Below are positions 27,107 to 36,470 of a stretch of 64,000 nucleotides of DNA, in pieces. The DNA is taken from the NCBI RefSeq assembly GCF_014698735.1, contig NZ_JACJTQ010000024.1:1-64000 (forward strand). Direction: 5' to 3'. Source of the stretch: Anabaena catenula FACHB-362 (GTDB lineage: Bacteria; Cyanobacteriota; Cyanobacteriia; Cyanobacteriales; Nostocaceae). The notes under the pieces were generated by a model. It searched no databases. It was given only the letters and a program-made list of their open reading frames with translations, and was not told the origin of the DNA. Position 1 is the stretch's first letter, and each line of letters begins with the position of its first letter. A program made the translations under genes and the position numbers.

Positions 27107-28174
27107 TTACTGATTATGTGAAGTGTAATAAACCTTGCTTCCTGTATCTGCAACAAAATGACAACTGACAGCAGAACGCCATAAAGACTTCCAAACAGGC
27201 TCTTTTGATTCGTGGAAGTACTCACCCATAATTGGTTTAATCGCCTCAGTTGCCTTCAACAAATTGTAGTGAGGCATATTGAGGAAGATATGGTGAGCAA
27301 CATGAGTACCAATATCGTGATGGATATGATTGATAAAACCGTAATCTCTATCAACACTAGAAATTGCACCTTTTAGGAAAGTCCATTCTTCCCCACGATA
27401 CCAGGGAATTCCCGGCTCAGTGTGGTGTAAAAATGTCACCAAATCCAGCCAAATGATAAACCCAATGTATGGACCAGCATAGTATTTTAACAACCACATC
27501 CAACCCCATTGATAGGTGAGGAAACCTAACAAAGCTACAAAGCCAATCCAGAGTGTGGTGCTAGTAATGATATCCCATTTTTCCGAAGGCTTGAAAAGCG
27601 GACTACTGGGTGAAAAGTGAGACCCTTCTTTACCGGGAGAACGCTTAAACAAATACACTGGATAAGCCAACAAGAACACATAAAAACGCCCTATTTTTTG
27701 TAATAAGGGCATCGCATTGTACTCTGATTCAGATATGGGATACCAGCTTTCATCATTCTCCAAGCTGCCAGTATTTTTGTGGTGAGTTCTGTGACTAATT
27801 CGCCAACCGTGATAAGGAACTAGAATGGGAATATGGGAGAGATGACCAACTAAATCATTCAACCATTTATGCTTAGAAAAAGATTGGTGTCCACAGTCAT
27901 GACCAACTACAAACAAAGCCCAAAACATTGTTCCTTGCATTACCCAGAAAATTGGCCAAAAATACCAAGAATCTAGATAATTAGCAACTGCATAAAGCAG
28001 ACCAATAATCAAGATGTCACGAAAAAAATAATAGAGTGATTTGGTCACGCTAGGCTGAAAACATTCAGCAGGAATTGCAGCTTTTAAATCCTGAAGAGTA
28101 AAGGGTAACTTAGTAGTTTCCTCAGATGATTCAGAGCTATCTGATTTGTTGAGATTGATTGTATCTAGTTGCAC
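27107..28174 (-). CDS. desB: omega-3 (delta-15) acyl-lipid desaturase DesB
   Basis: This membrane di-iron desaturase adds the omega-3 double bond to C18 acyl chains of thylakoid lipids, using ferredoxin. Three histidine boxes are visible: HDCGH (about residues 91-95), HRTHH (about 127-131) and HVAHH near 290, preceded by VDRDYGFINHIHHDIGTH, which is typical of omega-3 enzymes. There are two pairs of membrane segments and a 355-residue length as expected. It is third in the minus-strand series desC-desA-desB, each gene separated by 200-270 nt, so they may have separate cold-inducible promoters. Confidence 0.9.
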   Translation of the reverse strand: MQLDTINLNKSDSSESSEETTKLPFTLQDLKAAIPAECFQPSVTKSLYYFFRDILIIGLLYAVANYLDSWYFWPIFWVMQGTMFWALFVVGHDCGHQSFSKHKWLNDLVGHLSHIPILVPYHGWRISHRTHHKNTGSLENDESWYPISESEYNAMPLLQKIGRFYVFLLAYPVYLFKRSPGKEGSHFSPSSPLFKPSEKWDIITSTTLWIGFVALLGFLTYQWGWMWLLKYYAGPYIGFIIWLDLVTFLHHTEPGIPWYRGEEWTFLKGAISSVDRDYGFINHIHHDIGTHVAHHIFLNMPHYNLLKATEAIKPIMGEYFHESKEPVWKSLWRSAVSCHFVADTGSKVYYTSHNQ

Positions 28175-28392
28175 TGGATTTGGTAATTTGATGTAAAGCG
28201 AAACTTATTTCGTTGGTAATTGATATTACCTTAATCTATGCCAAATTGGGGAAATTTTTAAGACTTGCCTAACTTAAAATCAGGTGAAAGATGGCAATTT
28301 CCCTCAGACTATTTCTGCGTGGAGAATTGCCATAAATAAATTCAAGAGGATAAAAGTTAAATTCCTAACTATCATCCTGAATTATTAATTTA

Positions 28393-29445
28393 TTAACCTG
28401 CGTAATGTTCTGAGAAAGTCTTATAGCCCACATCAGTTGTGTAGAGTTGACATTCGTCTGTAATTTGCTTCATCAAAGACCAAGAAAACTTACACTCATC
28501 ATGTAGATAAATGCTCCAATTTTCTTTAATACTGCTATAAGCCAAGCGCAAATTATAAGAAGGAATAGCAGTAGAAATATGATGGGGAACGTGAACGTTG
28601 ATATCGTGGCAAAGAATTTCTACCCACCGAGGATAATCACAGTGAATTGTACCAAATAGCTGCGCTAAAGCTTCATTCCACTTATCAGCTGTTGTAAAGG
28701 GAACATCTGCGGTTGTATGGTGAACGATTGTGAATGTACTCATCCAGAAATGGTAAACCATCCAGGGTATAAACCAGAATTTTATAAATCCCCAAATACC
28801 AGTTGTAGCAATGAGTGTGGGGAAAACAATTGCTGCAAATAGCAAAACCACAGTTACAGAAAGCTTGACGCTAGATTGGTCTTTTGGTTGGAATTTTCGT
28901 GCATCAAAATGTACAACTGCCCAATGTCCAATAGAACCTACCCACCAGAGGCGTTTCTCCATAAATAATACAAACGCAGACTGTCTGGTTTTATCCCAAC
29001 TTTGAAAAACTTCAGGTCTGATAGGATGCCAAGCATTATCTTCATCCAGCTTGTTTGTATGTTTATGGTGATAATTATGTTTAATGCGCCAACTATGGAA
29101 GGGATAAATTAAAGGCATCATAAAGAAATGCCCCACTAAGTCATTTACCCAACGACGTTTAGCAAATGAACGATGACCGCAGTCATGTCCGATCACAAAA
29201 AAACCTGTTAAAGCAGTTCCTGTAAAAATCCAGGCTAGAGGTAAGAGGAACCACGGAGAAATTGCTAGAAAGAAGTAGCCTAAGCCAGCCATGAAGAGGC
29301 TAAGTATGGCTTGTGTCCAAGCTTTGCGACGATTTTTCTGAAAACATTCTTTTGGCAGACTTTTGATAATATCTTTAAGTTTCAGTTGGGAATTACCAAA
29401 GTCAGTAGAGACGTTATTTATCTGGCTGTTAATTGTTGTAGTCAT
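28393..29445 (-). CDS. desA: delta-12 acyl-lipid desaturase DesA
   Basis: This 350-residue enzyme introduces the delta-12 double bond into C18:1 chains. Histidine boxes are HDCGHRSFAKRRW (about 89), HNYHHKHTNKLDEDNAW (about 125) and HVPHHISTAIP (about 290). Hydrophobic pairs flank them. Substrate assignment to delta-12 rests on the KLDEDNAWHPI and HVPHH patterns and on its place between desC and desB. Upstream are 271 nt without a gene. Confidence 0.9.
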   Translation of the reverse strand: MTTTINSQINNVSTDFGNSQLKLKDIIKSLPKECFQKNRRKAWTQAILSLFMAGLGYFFLAISPWFLLPLAWIFTGTALTGFFVIGHDCGHRSFAKRRWVNDLVGHFFMMPLIYPFHSWRIKHNYHHKHTNKLDEDNAWHPIRPEVFQSWDKTRQSAFVLFMEKRLWWVGSIGHWAVVHFDARKFQPKDQSSVKLSVTVVLLFAAIVFPTLIATTGIWGFIKFWFIPWMVYHFWMSTFTIVHHTTADVPFTTADKWNEALAQLFGTIHCDYPRWVEILCHDINVHVPHHISTAIPSYNLRLAYSSIKENWSIYLHDECKFSWSLMKQITDECQLYTTDVGYKTFSEHYAG

Positions 29446-29716
29446 GAATACCTGAAAAAGAACAAAATCCCCTACAAAGTCACTAAAAAGTAACTAGTCG
29501 CAAAGTTTTGTAACATTAATTCTTCGGATTATAGCAAGCTAAGTTACCGTAACGCACGGACAAAAAAAATTTGCTAAAAATTTCCGAAATGAAGAAAAAA
29601 TTTTGTAGTGTCTGGAGAAAATGAATTAATCTCCACAAGCCAACAGTCAATAATCGCCAGTCAATAAATAATTAACCGTATGACTATTGACTATGTGACT
29701 ATTTAATAGTATTGAG

Positions 29717-30532
29717 TTACTGCTTTCTGTCTGCCAGCTTTACATTTGTAGCTAGGCCCAGTAATTGCAGTAATTGAATTGTCATCCAAGTCATATCAAT
29801 TTCCCACCATTCTAAGCCATGACGGGCTGAGTATTGAAAGGCGTGGTGGTTATTGTGCCAACCTTCACCAAATACTAGTAGGGCTACCCACCAGCAGTTA
29901 GTGGATCTATCACCAGATTCATGACTGCGATAGCCAAATTTATGGGTAGCACTGTTAACCAACCAGGTACAGTGGTAAACCCAAACAATACGAAAGAAAA
30001 TTCCCCAAACAACAAAAGACCAGCCACCTAAGAAAAATAGTGCTAAACCCAAAGCAATTTGTAAGAAAATGAAATTTTTCTGTAAAAACTGATAAACTGG
30101 GTCATCGATAATGTCTTTGGTGAAACGGGGAACTTCATCGTGAGCCGGAGCGAAATGAATCATCCAGCCCATATGGCTCCACCAGAAACCTTTATTTGAA
30201 TCATGGGGATCTTTTTCTGTATCCGAGTGCAAGTGATGGATACGGTGTGTACCTACCCACTCAATCGGTCCGCCCTCACAGGAGAATGTCCCAAAAATAA
30301 CTAGGACATACTCTAACCATTTGGGTGTTTGAAAACTACGGTGGGTAACAAGACGGTGATATCCGAGGGTAATGCCTAAACCACCAGTCACCCAGTAGAG
30401 AAATAATGCAACACCAACGGCGTTCCAGCTAAAGTTACTAGGAACTAAAGCGAACAGAGCGCCGACGTGGAGTCCAACGAAAAATAGGGTGTTAACCCAG
30501 TTAACTTGAGGTTTAGAAGTAGCAATTGTCAT
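29717..30532 (-). CDS. desC: delta-9 acyl-lipid desaturase DesC
   Basis: This 271-residue stearoyl-type desaturase of the acyl-CoA/lipid delta-9 family makes the first double bond in C18 lipids. The boxes are HRLVTHRSF (HxxxxH, about 59), EWVGTHRIHHLHSD (HxxHH, about 96) and EGWHNNHHAF (HxxHH, about 228). TGGLGITLGYHRL is the family start. It is the upstream member of the desaturase cluster and divergent from the PLP lyase gene. Confidence 0.92.
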   Translation of the reverse strand: MTIATSKPQVNWVNTLFFVGLHVGALFALVPSNFSWNAVGVALFLYWVTGGLGITLGYHRLVTHRSFQTPKWLEYVLVIFGTFSCEGGPIEWVGTHRIHHLHSDTEKDPHDSNKGFWWSHMGWMIHFAPAHDEVPRFTKDIIDDPVYQFLQKNFIFLQIALGLALFFLGGWSFVVWGIFFRIVWVYHCTWLVNSATHKFGYRSHESGDRSTNCWWVALLVFGEGWHNNHHAFQYSARHGLEWWEIDMTWMTIQLLQLLGLATNVKLADRKQ

Positions 30533-30620
30533 GCAGTAACCTGAATAGAAATTGTTCAGCCTAATCTGCGCGATCCTAAAATCCGCATATTTATATTTTA
30601 TTTTTTTGGATGAGGAAACG

Positions 30621-31850
30621 ATGAACAGCTTAGAGCAGCTGCGGCAAGCAGAACAGGCACTATTAGAGATTTTTTCTGGTATTGACGCTCAGGTCAAGCA
30701 TAATCTTAAACGAGTATTAGATGCCTTTCGTCATCACCGAGTAGGCGCACACCATTTCGCAGGCGTAAGTGGCTACGGACACGATGATTTAGGAAGAGAA
30801 ACCTTAGATAAAGTATTTGCCGAAGTGATGGCTGCCGAGGCTGCGGTGGTGCGAGTGCAGTTTGTTTCGGGAACTCATGCGATCGCCTGTGCGCTGTTTG
30901 GTGTACTCCGTCCTGGGGATGAAATGTTAGCAGTGGTTGGTTCTCCCTACGATACACTAGAAGAGGTGATTGGCTTGCGAGGACAAGGCCAAGGTTCCCT
31001 TATTGATTTTGGCATAAATTATCGACAATTGGAGTTAAGTTCTCAAGGAACAGTAGACTGGCAAGCATTAAACACTAGCGTTACTGATAATACTAAGTTG
31101 GTGTTAATCCAGCGTTCCTGCGGTTATTCTTGGCGGCCTAGCTTGTCGATTAGCGATATTGAAAAAATAGTCCATATAGTCAAACAGCAAAATCCCAACA
31201 CCATTTGCTTTGTAGACAACTGCTACGGCGAATTCATACAGACCCAAGAACCCACAGCCGTAGGTGCTGATTTAATGGCAGGGTCATTGATTAAAAATCC
31301 TGGGGGGACAATAGTTAGTGCTGGTGGTTATATTGCCGGTCGGGCTGACTTAGTAGAAGCAGCAGCTTGTCGCCTAACCGCACCTGGTATTGGTAGTGCT
31401 GGAGGTGCTACCTTTGATCAAAATCGCCTCTTATTTCAAGGGTTATTTTTAGCACCCCAGATGGTAGGTGAGGCCATGAAAGGAACTTACCTCACAGGTT
31501 ATGTATTTGACAAACTTGGTTATCCAGTCAATCCTGCACCTTTAGCACCCAGAGGAGATGTTATCCAAGCGATTAAACTTGGTTCTGCTAAAAAGCTAAT
31601 TGCCTTCTGTAAAGCCATCCAACAGTCTTCACCCATTGGTTCTTATCTAGACCCCATACCCGATGATATGCCGGGGTACGAGAGCCAGGTAGTGATGGCT
31701 GGGGGGACATTTATTGAGGGGAGTACGTTGGAGTTATCGGCAGATGGTCCATTGAGAGAACCTTATGTGGTTTATTGCCAGGGAGGGACGCATTGGACTC
31801 ATGTATCTCTAGCTTTACAGGCAGCTATTGAGGCTGTGGGGGAGGCATGA
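30621..31850 (+). CDS. methionine gamma-lyase / aluminium-resistance family PLP enzyme
   Basis: This is a fold-type I PLP protein of the Met_gamma_lyase (aluminium-resistance) family, 409 residues. FVSGTHAIACALFGVLRPGD is the cofactor phosphate site, CFVDNCYGEF the aspartate region, and GSLIKNPGG has the PLP lysine. The ATG at 30621 (MNSLEQLRQ) with GAGG eight bases upstream is chosen; the frame is open to 30552 but the extra 23 residues are hydrophobic and unlikely. The physiological reaction (C-S lyase on methionine or cystathionine) is a family guess; no partner gene is adjacent. Confidence 0.85.
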   Translation: MNSLEQLRQAEQALLEIFSGIDAQVKHNLKRVLDAFRHHRVGAHHFAGVSGYGHDDLGRETLDKVFAEVMAAEAAVVRVQFVSGTHAIACALFGVLRPGDEMLAVVGSPYDTLEEVIGLRGQGQGSLIDFGINYRQLELSSQGTVDWQALNTSVTDNTKLVLIQRSCGYSWRPSLSISDIEKIVHIVKQQNPNTICFVDNCYGEFIQTQEPTAVGADLMAGSLIKNPGGTIVSAGGYIAGRADLVEAAACRLTAPGIGSAGGATFDQNRLLFQGLFLAPQMVGEAMKGTYLTGYVFDKLGYPVNPAPLAPRGDVIQAIKLGSAKKLIAFCKAIQQSSPIGSYLDPIPDDMPGYESQVVMAGGTFIEGSTLELSADGPLREPYVVYCQGGTHWTHVSLALQAAIEAVGEA

Positions 31851-31863
31851 ATTAAGATTTTTG

Positions 31864-32299
31864 CACGCAGAGGCGCAGAGGCACAGAGAGTATGATTGAG
31901 AATGAGATTTCGGGAGTTATTGTTGATGTGGCTTACAAGGTTCACACTTCTTTAGGGCCTGGTTTGTTGGAGTCGGTGTATGAGACGGTGATGGATGTTG
32001 AGTTAAGGAGGCGAAAGTTGGAGGTGGAAAGACAGGTAATTATTCCCATCATCTATGAGGGTGTGGTTTTGGAGGAGGGTTTCCGGGCTGATTTGATAGT
32101 TGAAGACAAGGTGATTGTCGAACTCAAATCAGTGGAAACTATCCATCCTGTACACAAAAAGCAACTATTAACCTATCTACGCCTTGCTAATAAGAAAGTC
32201 GGACTACTAATCAACTTTAACGTCCCACTCATCAAAGACGGCATCACACGAGTAGTAAACGGTCTCTAAAAACTCTCTGTGTCTCTGCGCCTCTGCGTG
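31864..32299. mobile_element. GxxExxY cassette bounded by 27-bp inverted repeats
   Basis: The sequence at 31864-31890 and the complement of 32273-32299 agree in 26 of 27 positions (CACGCAGAGGCGCAGAG at their outer ends). They enclose exactly one gene, which starts two bases after the left repeat and stops three bases before the right one. The arrangement looks like a small mobile or cassette unit without its own transposase; the repeat word is known to be dispersed in cyanobacterial genomes. Mobility is inferred. Confidence 0.6.
31892..32269 (+). CDS. GxxExxY family protein (PD-(D/E)XK-like)
   Basis: This 125-residue protein carries the name-giving motif GLLESVY near residue 25, then GFRADLIVEDKVIVELKSVE (residues ~62-83), which fits the D-x(n)-ExK core of PD-(D/E)XK nucleases, and QLLTYLRL at ~110. 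Function is not established; the fold suggests a nuclease or nucleic-acid-associated role. The ATG follows the left inverted repeat directly, and the repeat's AGAGAG is the only possible ribosome site. The high-GC, G-rich first half differs in codon use from the flanking genes. Confidence 0.85.
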   Translation: MIENEISGVIVDVAYKVHTSLGPGLLESVYETVMDVELRRRKLEVERQVIIPIIYEGVVLEEGFRADLIVEDKVIVELKSVETIHPVHKKQLLTYLRLANKKVGLLINFNVPLIKDGITRVVNGL

Positions 32300-32304
32300 A
32301 GAAT

Positions 32305-33498
32305 CTATTCCGGTAACTTATACTGTCCCACTATCCGTTTCGCAAACTCCGGTACGTGGGCTGCCAACTTCTCCCCATGATTCCGCTTCACATATAAGTA
32401 ATTTCTCGCAAAGTGGGAATCTATGGAAAATCTCGCATATTCCAGTCCTTTGGGTCCAATTTTATCTATCACTACTCCCATCAATTTTGCTGCCCACATC
32501 GGTAAGGTAACGGCTTTGTCATAAGCTGGTATGCTTTGTTGTACAGCGGGTTTGCGATCGCCTTGAGACATAACTGGCTGGGTATCAAGTTGGTCTTTCA
32601 CCAGTTCCAGCATTTCTTTTCCTGTATCATTTCTGACTACTATCCATTGCCATTTGTAGGGTGCGCCCATATACCCAACGACTATATCCGCTAGGGAGTT
32701 GACGTAATCGAAGCAACTCATACAAGATGGGGCGAAGATGTCTTTAAGGACGTTGGTTTTTAAGCCAAAGAAGGGTACTGTTTCTTCTGAACCGTCTTCG
32801 TGTTTGAAGTGGACTCGGAAGTCTTGCATGAATTCGTAACTGACGACTGTTTGGGGGGAACGGCTGGTGGTTTCTAGGAATTTTTGCAGTCCAGCGCGGG
32901 TAACGTTATCTACGCATGGTGTTCCGAGGACATAGAGTTTTTCTAAACCGAGTTTTTTCTCTACGGCGCGTAATGCTTGGATTTGACAACCTACACCAAT
33001 CACTAATAACCGTTTCATTCCTGATTTTTCTATCTGTTCTAATACGGATAGGTTGGGGGATAGGGTAGGTTTATTTACTTTTGCTGCTAGTATTTCTTCG
33101 GTGGTTCGCGCGATGATGGGCATGGGTTGAAAGCGGTCTTCTTTGGTGTTTTGGACACAAACTACGCCTTCCACTAAGCCACGATTAAGCATTTCTATGG
33201 CTATGCTGCTAACTATACCTGTCCATTGTGCGCCTTCTATGGGTTGTTGTTTTCTGGCGGACATCATTTCTTGATGAACACCGAAATATAGTTCGTTTTC
33301 GTCTTCTAGGTTGCGGGGGCGGTTATGGGTGGTGGTTTCTAGTTCGTCTATTCTTTGGGTGATGAAGGCGCACGCTTCTTTGACGTAGTGGATATAGTAG
33401 GTGTCGCATAGTCCGCATTCGCTACAAAGTTCTTTGGCGGGGCGCACGCTTCCGGGTTTGAGGGCTTTGGCTTTTTTGTGGGATTCTATGGATGTCAT
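32305..33498 (-). CDS. bciB: divinyl chlorophyllide 8-vinyl reductase BciB-type (F420-hydrogenase beta-subunit family)
   Basis: This 397-residue iron-sulfur flavoprotein is related to FrhB and to plant 7-hydroxymethyl chlorophyll a reductase; its cyanobacterial form (Slr1923) reduces the 8-vinyl group in chlorophyll synthesis using ferredoxin. Cluster cysteines are in CSECGLCDTYY (about 20-30), GTPCVDN and APSCMSCFDY; GIVSSIAIEMLN and LLVIGVGCQIQALRAV are family blocks. Length is normal. It sits next to the GxxExxY unit by insertion rather than function. BciB versus HCAR activity cannot be separated without a tree. Confidence 0.82.
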   Translation of the reverse strand: MTSIESHKKAKALKPGSVRPAKELCSECGLCDTYYIHYVKEACAFITQRIDELETTTHNRPRNLEDENELYFGVHQEMMSARKQQPIEGAQWTGIVSSIAIEMLNRGLVEGVVCVQNTKEDRFQPMPIIARTTEEILAAKVNKPTLSPNLSVLEQIEKSGMKRLLVIGVGCQIQALRAVEKKLGLEKLYVLGTPCVDNVTRAGLQKFLETTSRSPQTVVSYEFMQDFRVHFKHEDGSEETVPFFGLKTNVLKDIFAPSCMSCFDYVNSLADIVVGYMGAPYKWQWIVVRNDTGKEMLELVKDQLDTQPVMSQGDRKPAVQQSIPAYDKAVTLPMWAAKLMGVVIDKIGPKGLEYARFSIDSHFARNYLYVKRNHGEKLAAHVPEFAKRIVGQYKLPE

Positions 33499-33732
33499 TT
33501 ATTTTGTTTATTTTTACTAAATATGGCTTTTATTACCTTACCGTTAGGGATGTGAAGTTGGCGTTTTGAGTTGGATAAGAGTTTTTTTATATAAAAGTAC
33601 AAATATGTAAAAAAAGATGAATACTATTACTTTTTATACACATTCAATACTAGAACTTGTATAATTATGTCTTAAAAGATCGCAAATAACTTTAAACCAA
33701 ATTGTACTAATTGTAAAAAAGGATAATCAATT

Positions 33733-35031
33733 GTGAGTAATTCTGATACCAAGTGGTCTGCTAATGGTGAAGAAATTCCTGATGTGGAACAACACACAAA
33801 AACTAAACATCTACTAACAGAGCAATATGTAACCGATTTAATTTATACGCTTTACGGAACAGGTCAGCGAGGCGTTACAAACTTTACTTTCATTGATGGT
33901 TTTTGTGGAGGAGGTATTTACAATGACAAGGACTCTCATAGTCTTTGGTTTGGTTCACCTATTCGTTTAATTCAAGCTGTTCGAGAAGGTTATTTAAAAT
34001 CAAAAAGAACTTATCCTTTAAATATTAAGTTTATCTTTATAGATAAGAAAAAAGAACATTTAGAATGTTTAAAAAATATTGCAATGTCTCAAGCAGAATT
34101 AGAACAATTATCGGATGAAAAACAACACACGTTTAAAAGTGAATTTGGTGAATTGATAGAACAGTGTGAGTTTATTAATGATGAATTTGAGAGTCAAGTG
34201 AATTATTGTGTTTTTCAAGCTGACAACAGAAAGGGTCATTCTCTATTTATTCTTGATCCCTTTGGGTGGTCTGATGTTTCTATGAAAAGTTTTAGAAAAA
34301 TCAATAGTCTCAAAAAATCAGAAATTATCTATACATTTATGGTTGATTTCATTAAAAGATTTATTTATGATCCAAAATGGCAAGCAAGAGAAACTTTTGC
34401 AAAAATCTTAGAAACAGATGGCTATTTTGATCTTGATCACTTTCAAACATTAAATACATTTGGAGAACAAGCAGAATTTAGAAATGAATTCATGAGACTA
34501 TTTAGAAATAGAGGTAATGCTAGAAAAATCATTAGTTTTGCTATGATGCCTAATAATAATGATAGAGTTTTATATTATTTATTTCATATTTGTAGTCATT
34601 TAAGAGCTTTGGAAGTAATGAAAGATGGTAGCTGGAAATTTAATAATTTAAACTATCAATATCACTATGATATTTATGGATTTGGATTTAAAGCAGCATT
34701 ATTTTATGAAGATAATCAGTTGGATTTAAAATTAGATATTAATCAAGATAGTCAAACAGCTTGCATCAATAGATTAAGTAAAAATTTAGATAAAATTATA
34801 CATAATAATCCAGATGGGATTTCCTTTAAAGATTTATGCAATAAAACAATGGAAATAAATCCAGCAACTAGACAACAATATTTTGAATATCTTAGTTTAT
34901 TAAGAGAAGCTAAAGAGATAGAAGTCATTAGGAAAGGAAAAAAAACAAATAGTCAAAAATTAGAAAATGGGGATATAATTAAAATATCACCACAACCAAC
35001 TCTATTTAATATGCGTGATTATATATCATAA
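33733..35031 (+). CDS. tcmP: three-Cys-motif partner protein TcmP
   Basis: This 432-residue protein matches TcmP: DVEQHTKTKHLLTEQYV and TNFTFIDGFCGGGIYND (methyltransferase-like FxDGFxGxG near residue 60), then FIFIDKKKEHL and HSLFILDPFGWSD (DPFG near 170). TcmP genes are typically paired with a gene for a three-cysteine (radical-SAM-like) protein, as here. The SAM-binding-like motif and DPFGW suggest a Rossmann methyltransferase fold, with a winged region at the C-terminus (NPDGISFKDLCNK). Molecular function is unknown. GTG start at 33733 with AAGGAT upstream. The gene is notably AT-rich. Confidence 0.82.
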   Translation: MSNSDTKWSANGEEIPDVEQHTKTKHLLTEQYVTDLIYTLYGTGQRGVTNFTFIDGFCGGGIYNDKDSHSLWFGSPIRLIQAVREGYLKSKRTYPLNIKFIFIDKKKEHLECLKNIAMSQAELEQLSDEKQHTFKSEFGELIEQCEFINDEFESQVNYCVFQADNRKGHSLFILDPFGWSDVSMKSFRKINSLKKSEIIYTFMVDFIKRFIYDPKWQARETFAKILETDGYFDLDHFQTLNTFGEQAEFRNEFMRLFRNRGNARKIISFAMMPNNNDRVLYYLFHICSHLRALEVMKDGSWKFNNLNYQYHYDIYGFGFKAALFYEDNQLDLKLDINQDSQTACINRLSKNLDKIIHNNPDGISFKDLCNKTMEINPATRQQYFEYLSLLREAKEIEVIRKGKKTNSQKLENGDIIKISPQPTLFNMRDYIS

Positions 35032-35075
35032 ATAATTTTTAATACACAACTTAACATATAACATATAATAAAATC

Positions 35076-36020
35076 ATGATTACTGGAACGGAAAAAATAA
35101 TTAATCCACTGCAAAAAAGTGCTTTAAACAAAAAAAGTCTATGTGACTATGTTGTTAATATTGCTTCTGGTTGTTTACATGGATGTACATTTTGCTACGT
35201 TCCTTCAACACCAAGTATTAGAACTCAACAAAAAAAATTACGTCAAAAAGGTGTCGAAAATCCTCAATTAGACTGGGGTAAGTATCTATTTATTAGAGAG
35301 GAAGTTCCTGAAAAATTAGATCAAATATTAACAAGAAAAAGGAAATGGGAAAAAACACCTTCCGGGAAAGGAGTAATTTTACTTTGCTCTGGAACAGATC
35401 CATATCAAAATAAAAAAACAGCAGAAATTACTCGTAGAACAATAGAAGTTTTAATTAAACACAATAAAAACGTAAGAATTTTAACTCGTGGCTTGTTATG
35501 GCAAAATGATTTGGATCTTTTGACTCATCCAAACATTTCTATAGGAATGAGTATTCCTTGTATAGATGATGAACTACTAAAAAGAATTGAACCACAAGCA
35601 CCTTTATCATCGGATAGATATAAAGCACTGCAAAAAGGATATGAAGCCAAATGTCGTTTATATGTAGCTATGGCTCCAACTCCTCCTATGATGACTTTAG
35701 AAAATTTTAAGTTTAATTTAGATCAATTTATGAAAATTAACCCAGAAGTAATTTTTTGGGAACCAATTAATGCTAGAGGAACAAATGGCAAAAGAATGTT
35801 AGCTGCTGGTCTTGATTTTGCTAAATCGATTATGAGTAGACAATCTTGGGCAGATACTTTTATTAAACAATGGAATGATATTGAAATAGCTGCTCAACAG
35901 GTTGGGTGCTTGGATAAACTACATATTTGGCCAGATCCTTCTTTGAAAGGTTTTGTTAGTGAAGAAAAACTTAATAATTGGTTATATAGACCAACTATAG
36001 AGAAATGGAATAGCAAATAG
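35076..36020 (+). CDS. radical SAM protein (SPL/Rv2578c-like), TcmP partner
   Basis: This 314-residue radical SAM enzyme has the CxxxCxxC cluster motif in GCLHGCTFCYVPS (about residue 35-45), CSGTDPYQ, then VRILTRG and the IGMSIPCIDDELLKRIEP strand typical of spore-photoproduct-lyase-like proteins. It is 44 nt downstream of tcmP on the same strand and shares its AT-rich codon use, so the two were probably acquired together. It probably uses SAM to modify or repair a nucleic acid; the substrate is unknown. Confidence 0.82.
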   Translation: MITGTEKIINPLQKSALNKKSLCDYVVNIASGCLHGCTFCYVPSTPSIRTQQKKLRQKGVENPQLDWGKYLFIREEVPEKLDQILTRKRKWEKTPSGKGVILLCSGTDPYQNKKTAEITRRTIEVLIKHNKNVRILTRGLLWQNDLDLLTHPNISIGMSIPCIDDELLKRIEPQAPLSSDRYKALQKGYEAKCRLYVAMAPTPPMMTLENFKFNLDQFMKINPEVIFWEPINARGTNGKRMLAAGLDFAKSIMSRQSWADTFIKQWNDIEIAAQQVGCLDKLHIWPDPSLKGFVSEEKLNNWLYRPTIEKWNSK

Positions 36021-36224
36021 AAATTTGATAAAAATATCCTGATGAATAAATAATATTCTATTAAATGAAAGTATGTAACAATTGTATATCTTAAAATAGA
36101 TTGCATAAATATCAATATTCATTCAGCTAAAGCTGAATTTTGATATTAGCTATGAAATGAATTTCTTGGCGGTCTTGATTTATTAAAATAAATTATAATA
36201 ATAGTGGTTTAGAGGATTATAAAT

Positions 36225-36470
36225 ATGAGCGTAGTCATTCCTAATGAAATATTAACCACAACTCGCATGAATGAAGAGGAAATGAAGCGAGAAATTGCGA
36301 TTATGCTCTTTCAAAAAGAAAAGTTAACTCTTGCTCAAGCTAGTCGCTTTGCTGGTATGAATCGTATAGCATTTCAGCATTTACTCGCAAGTCATCAAAT
36401 CCCAGTGCATTACGGAGTTGAGGATTTTGAACAAGATATCAAAAATTTACAGGAGATGGGTAGATTGTGA
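36225..36470 (+). CDS. UPF0175 family antitoxin
   Basis: This 81-residue protein belongs to UPF0175: REIAIMLFQKEKLTLAQASRFAGMNRIAFQHLLASHQIPVHYG-type helix-turn-helix (KLTLAQASRFAGM is the first helix pair). These act as antitoxins and autorepressors next to DUF3368 PIN toxins. Its stop overlaps the start of the following toxin gene by four bases (GTGA), so expression is coupled. Confidence 0.88.
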   Translation: MSVVIPNEILTTTRMNEEEMKREIAIMLFQKEKLTLAQASRFAGMNRIAFQHLLASHQIPVHYGVEDFEQDIKNLQEMGRL

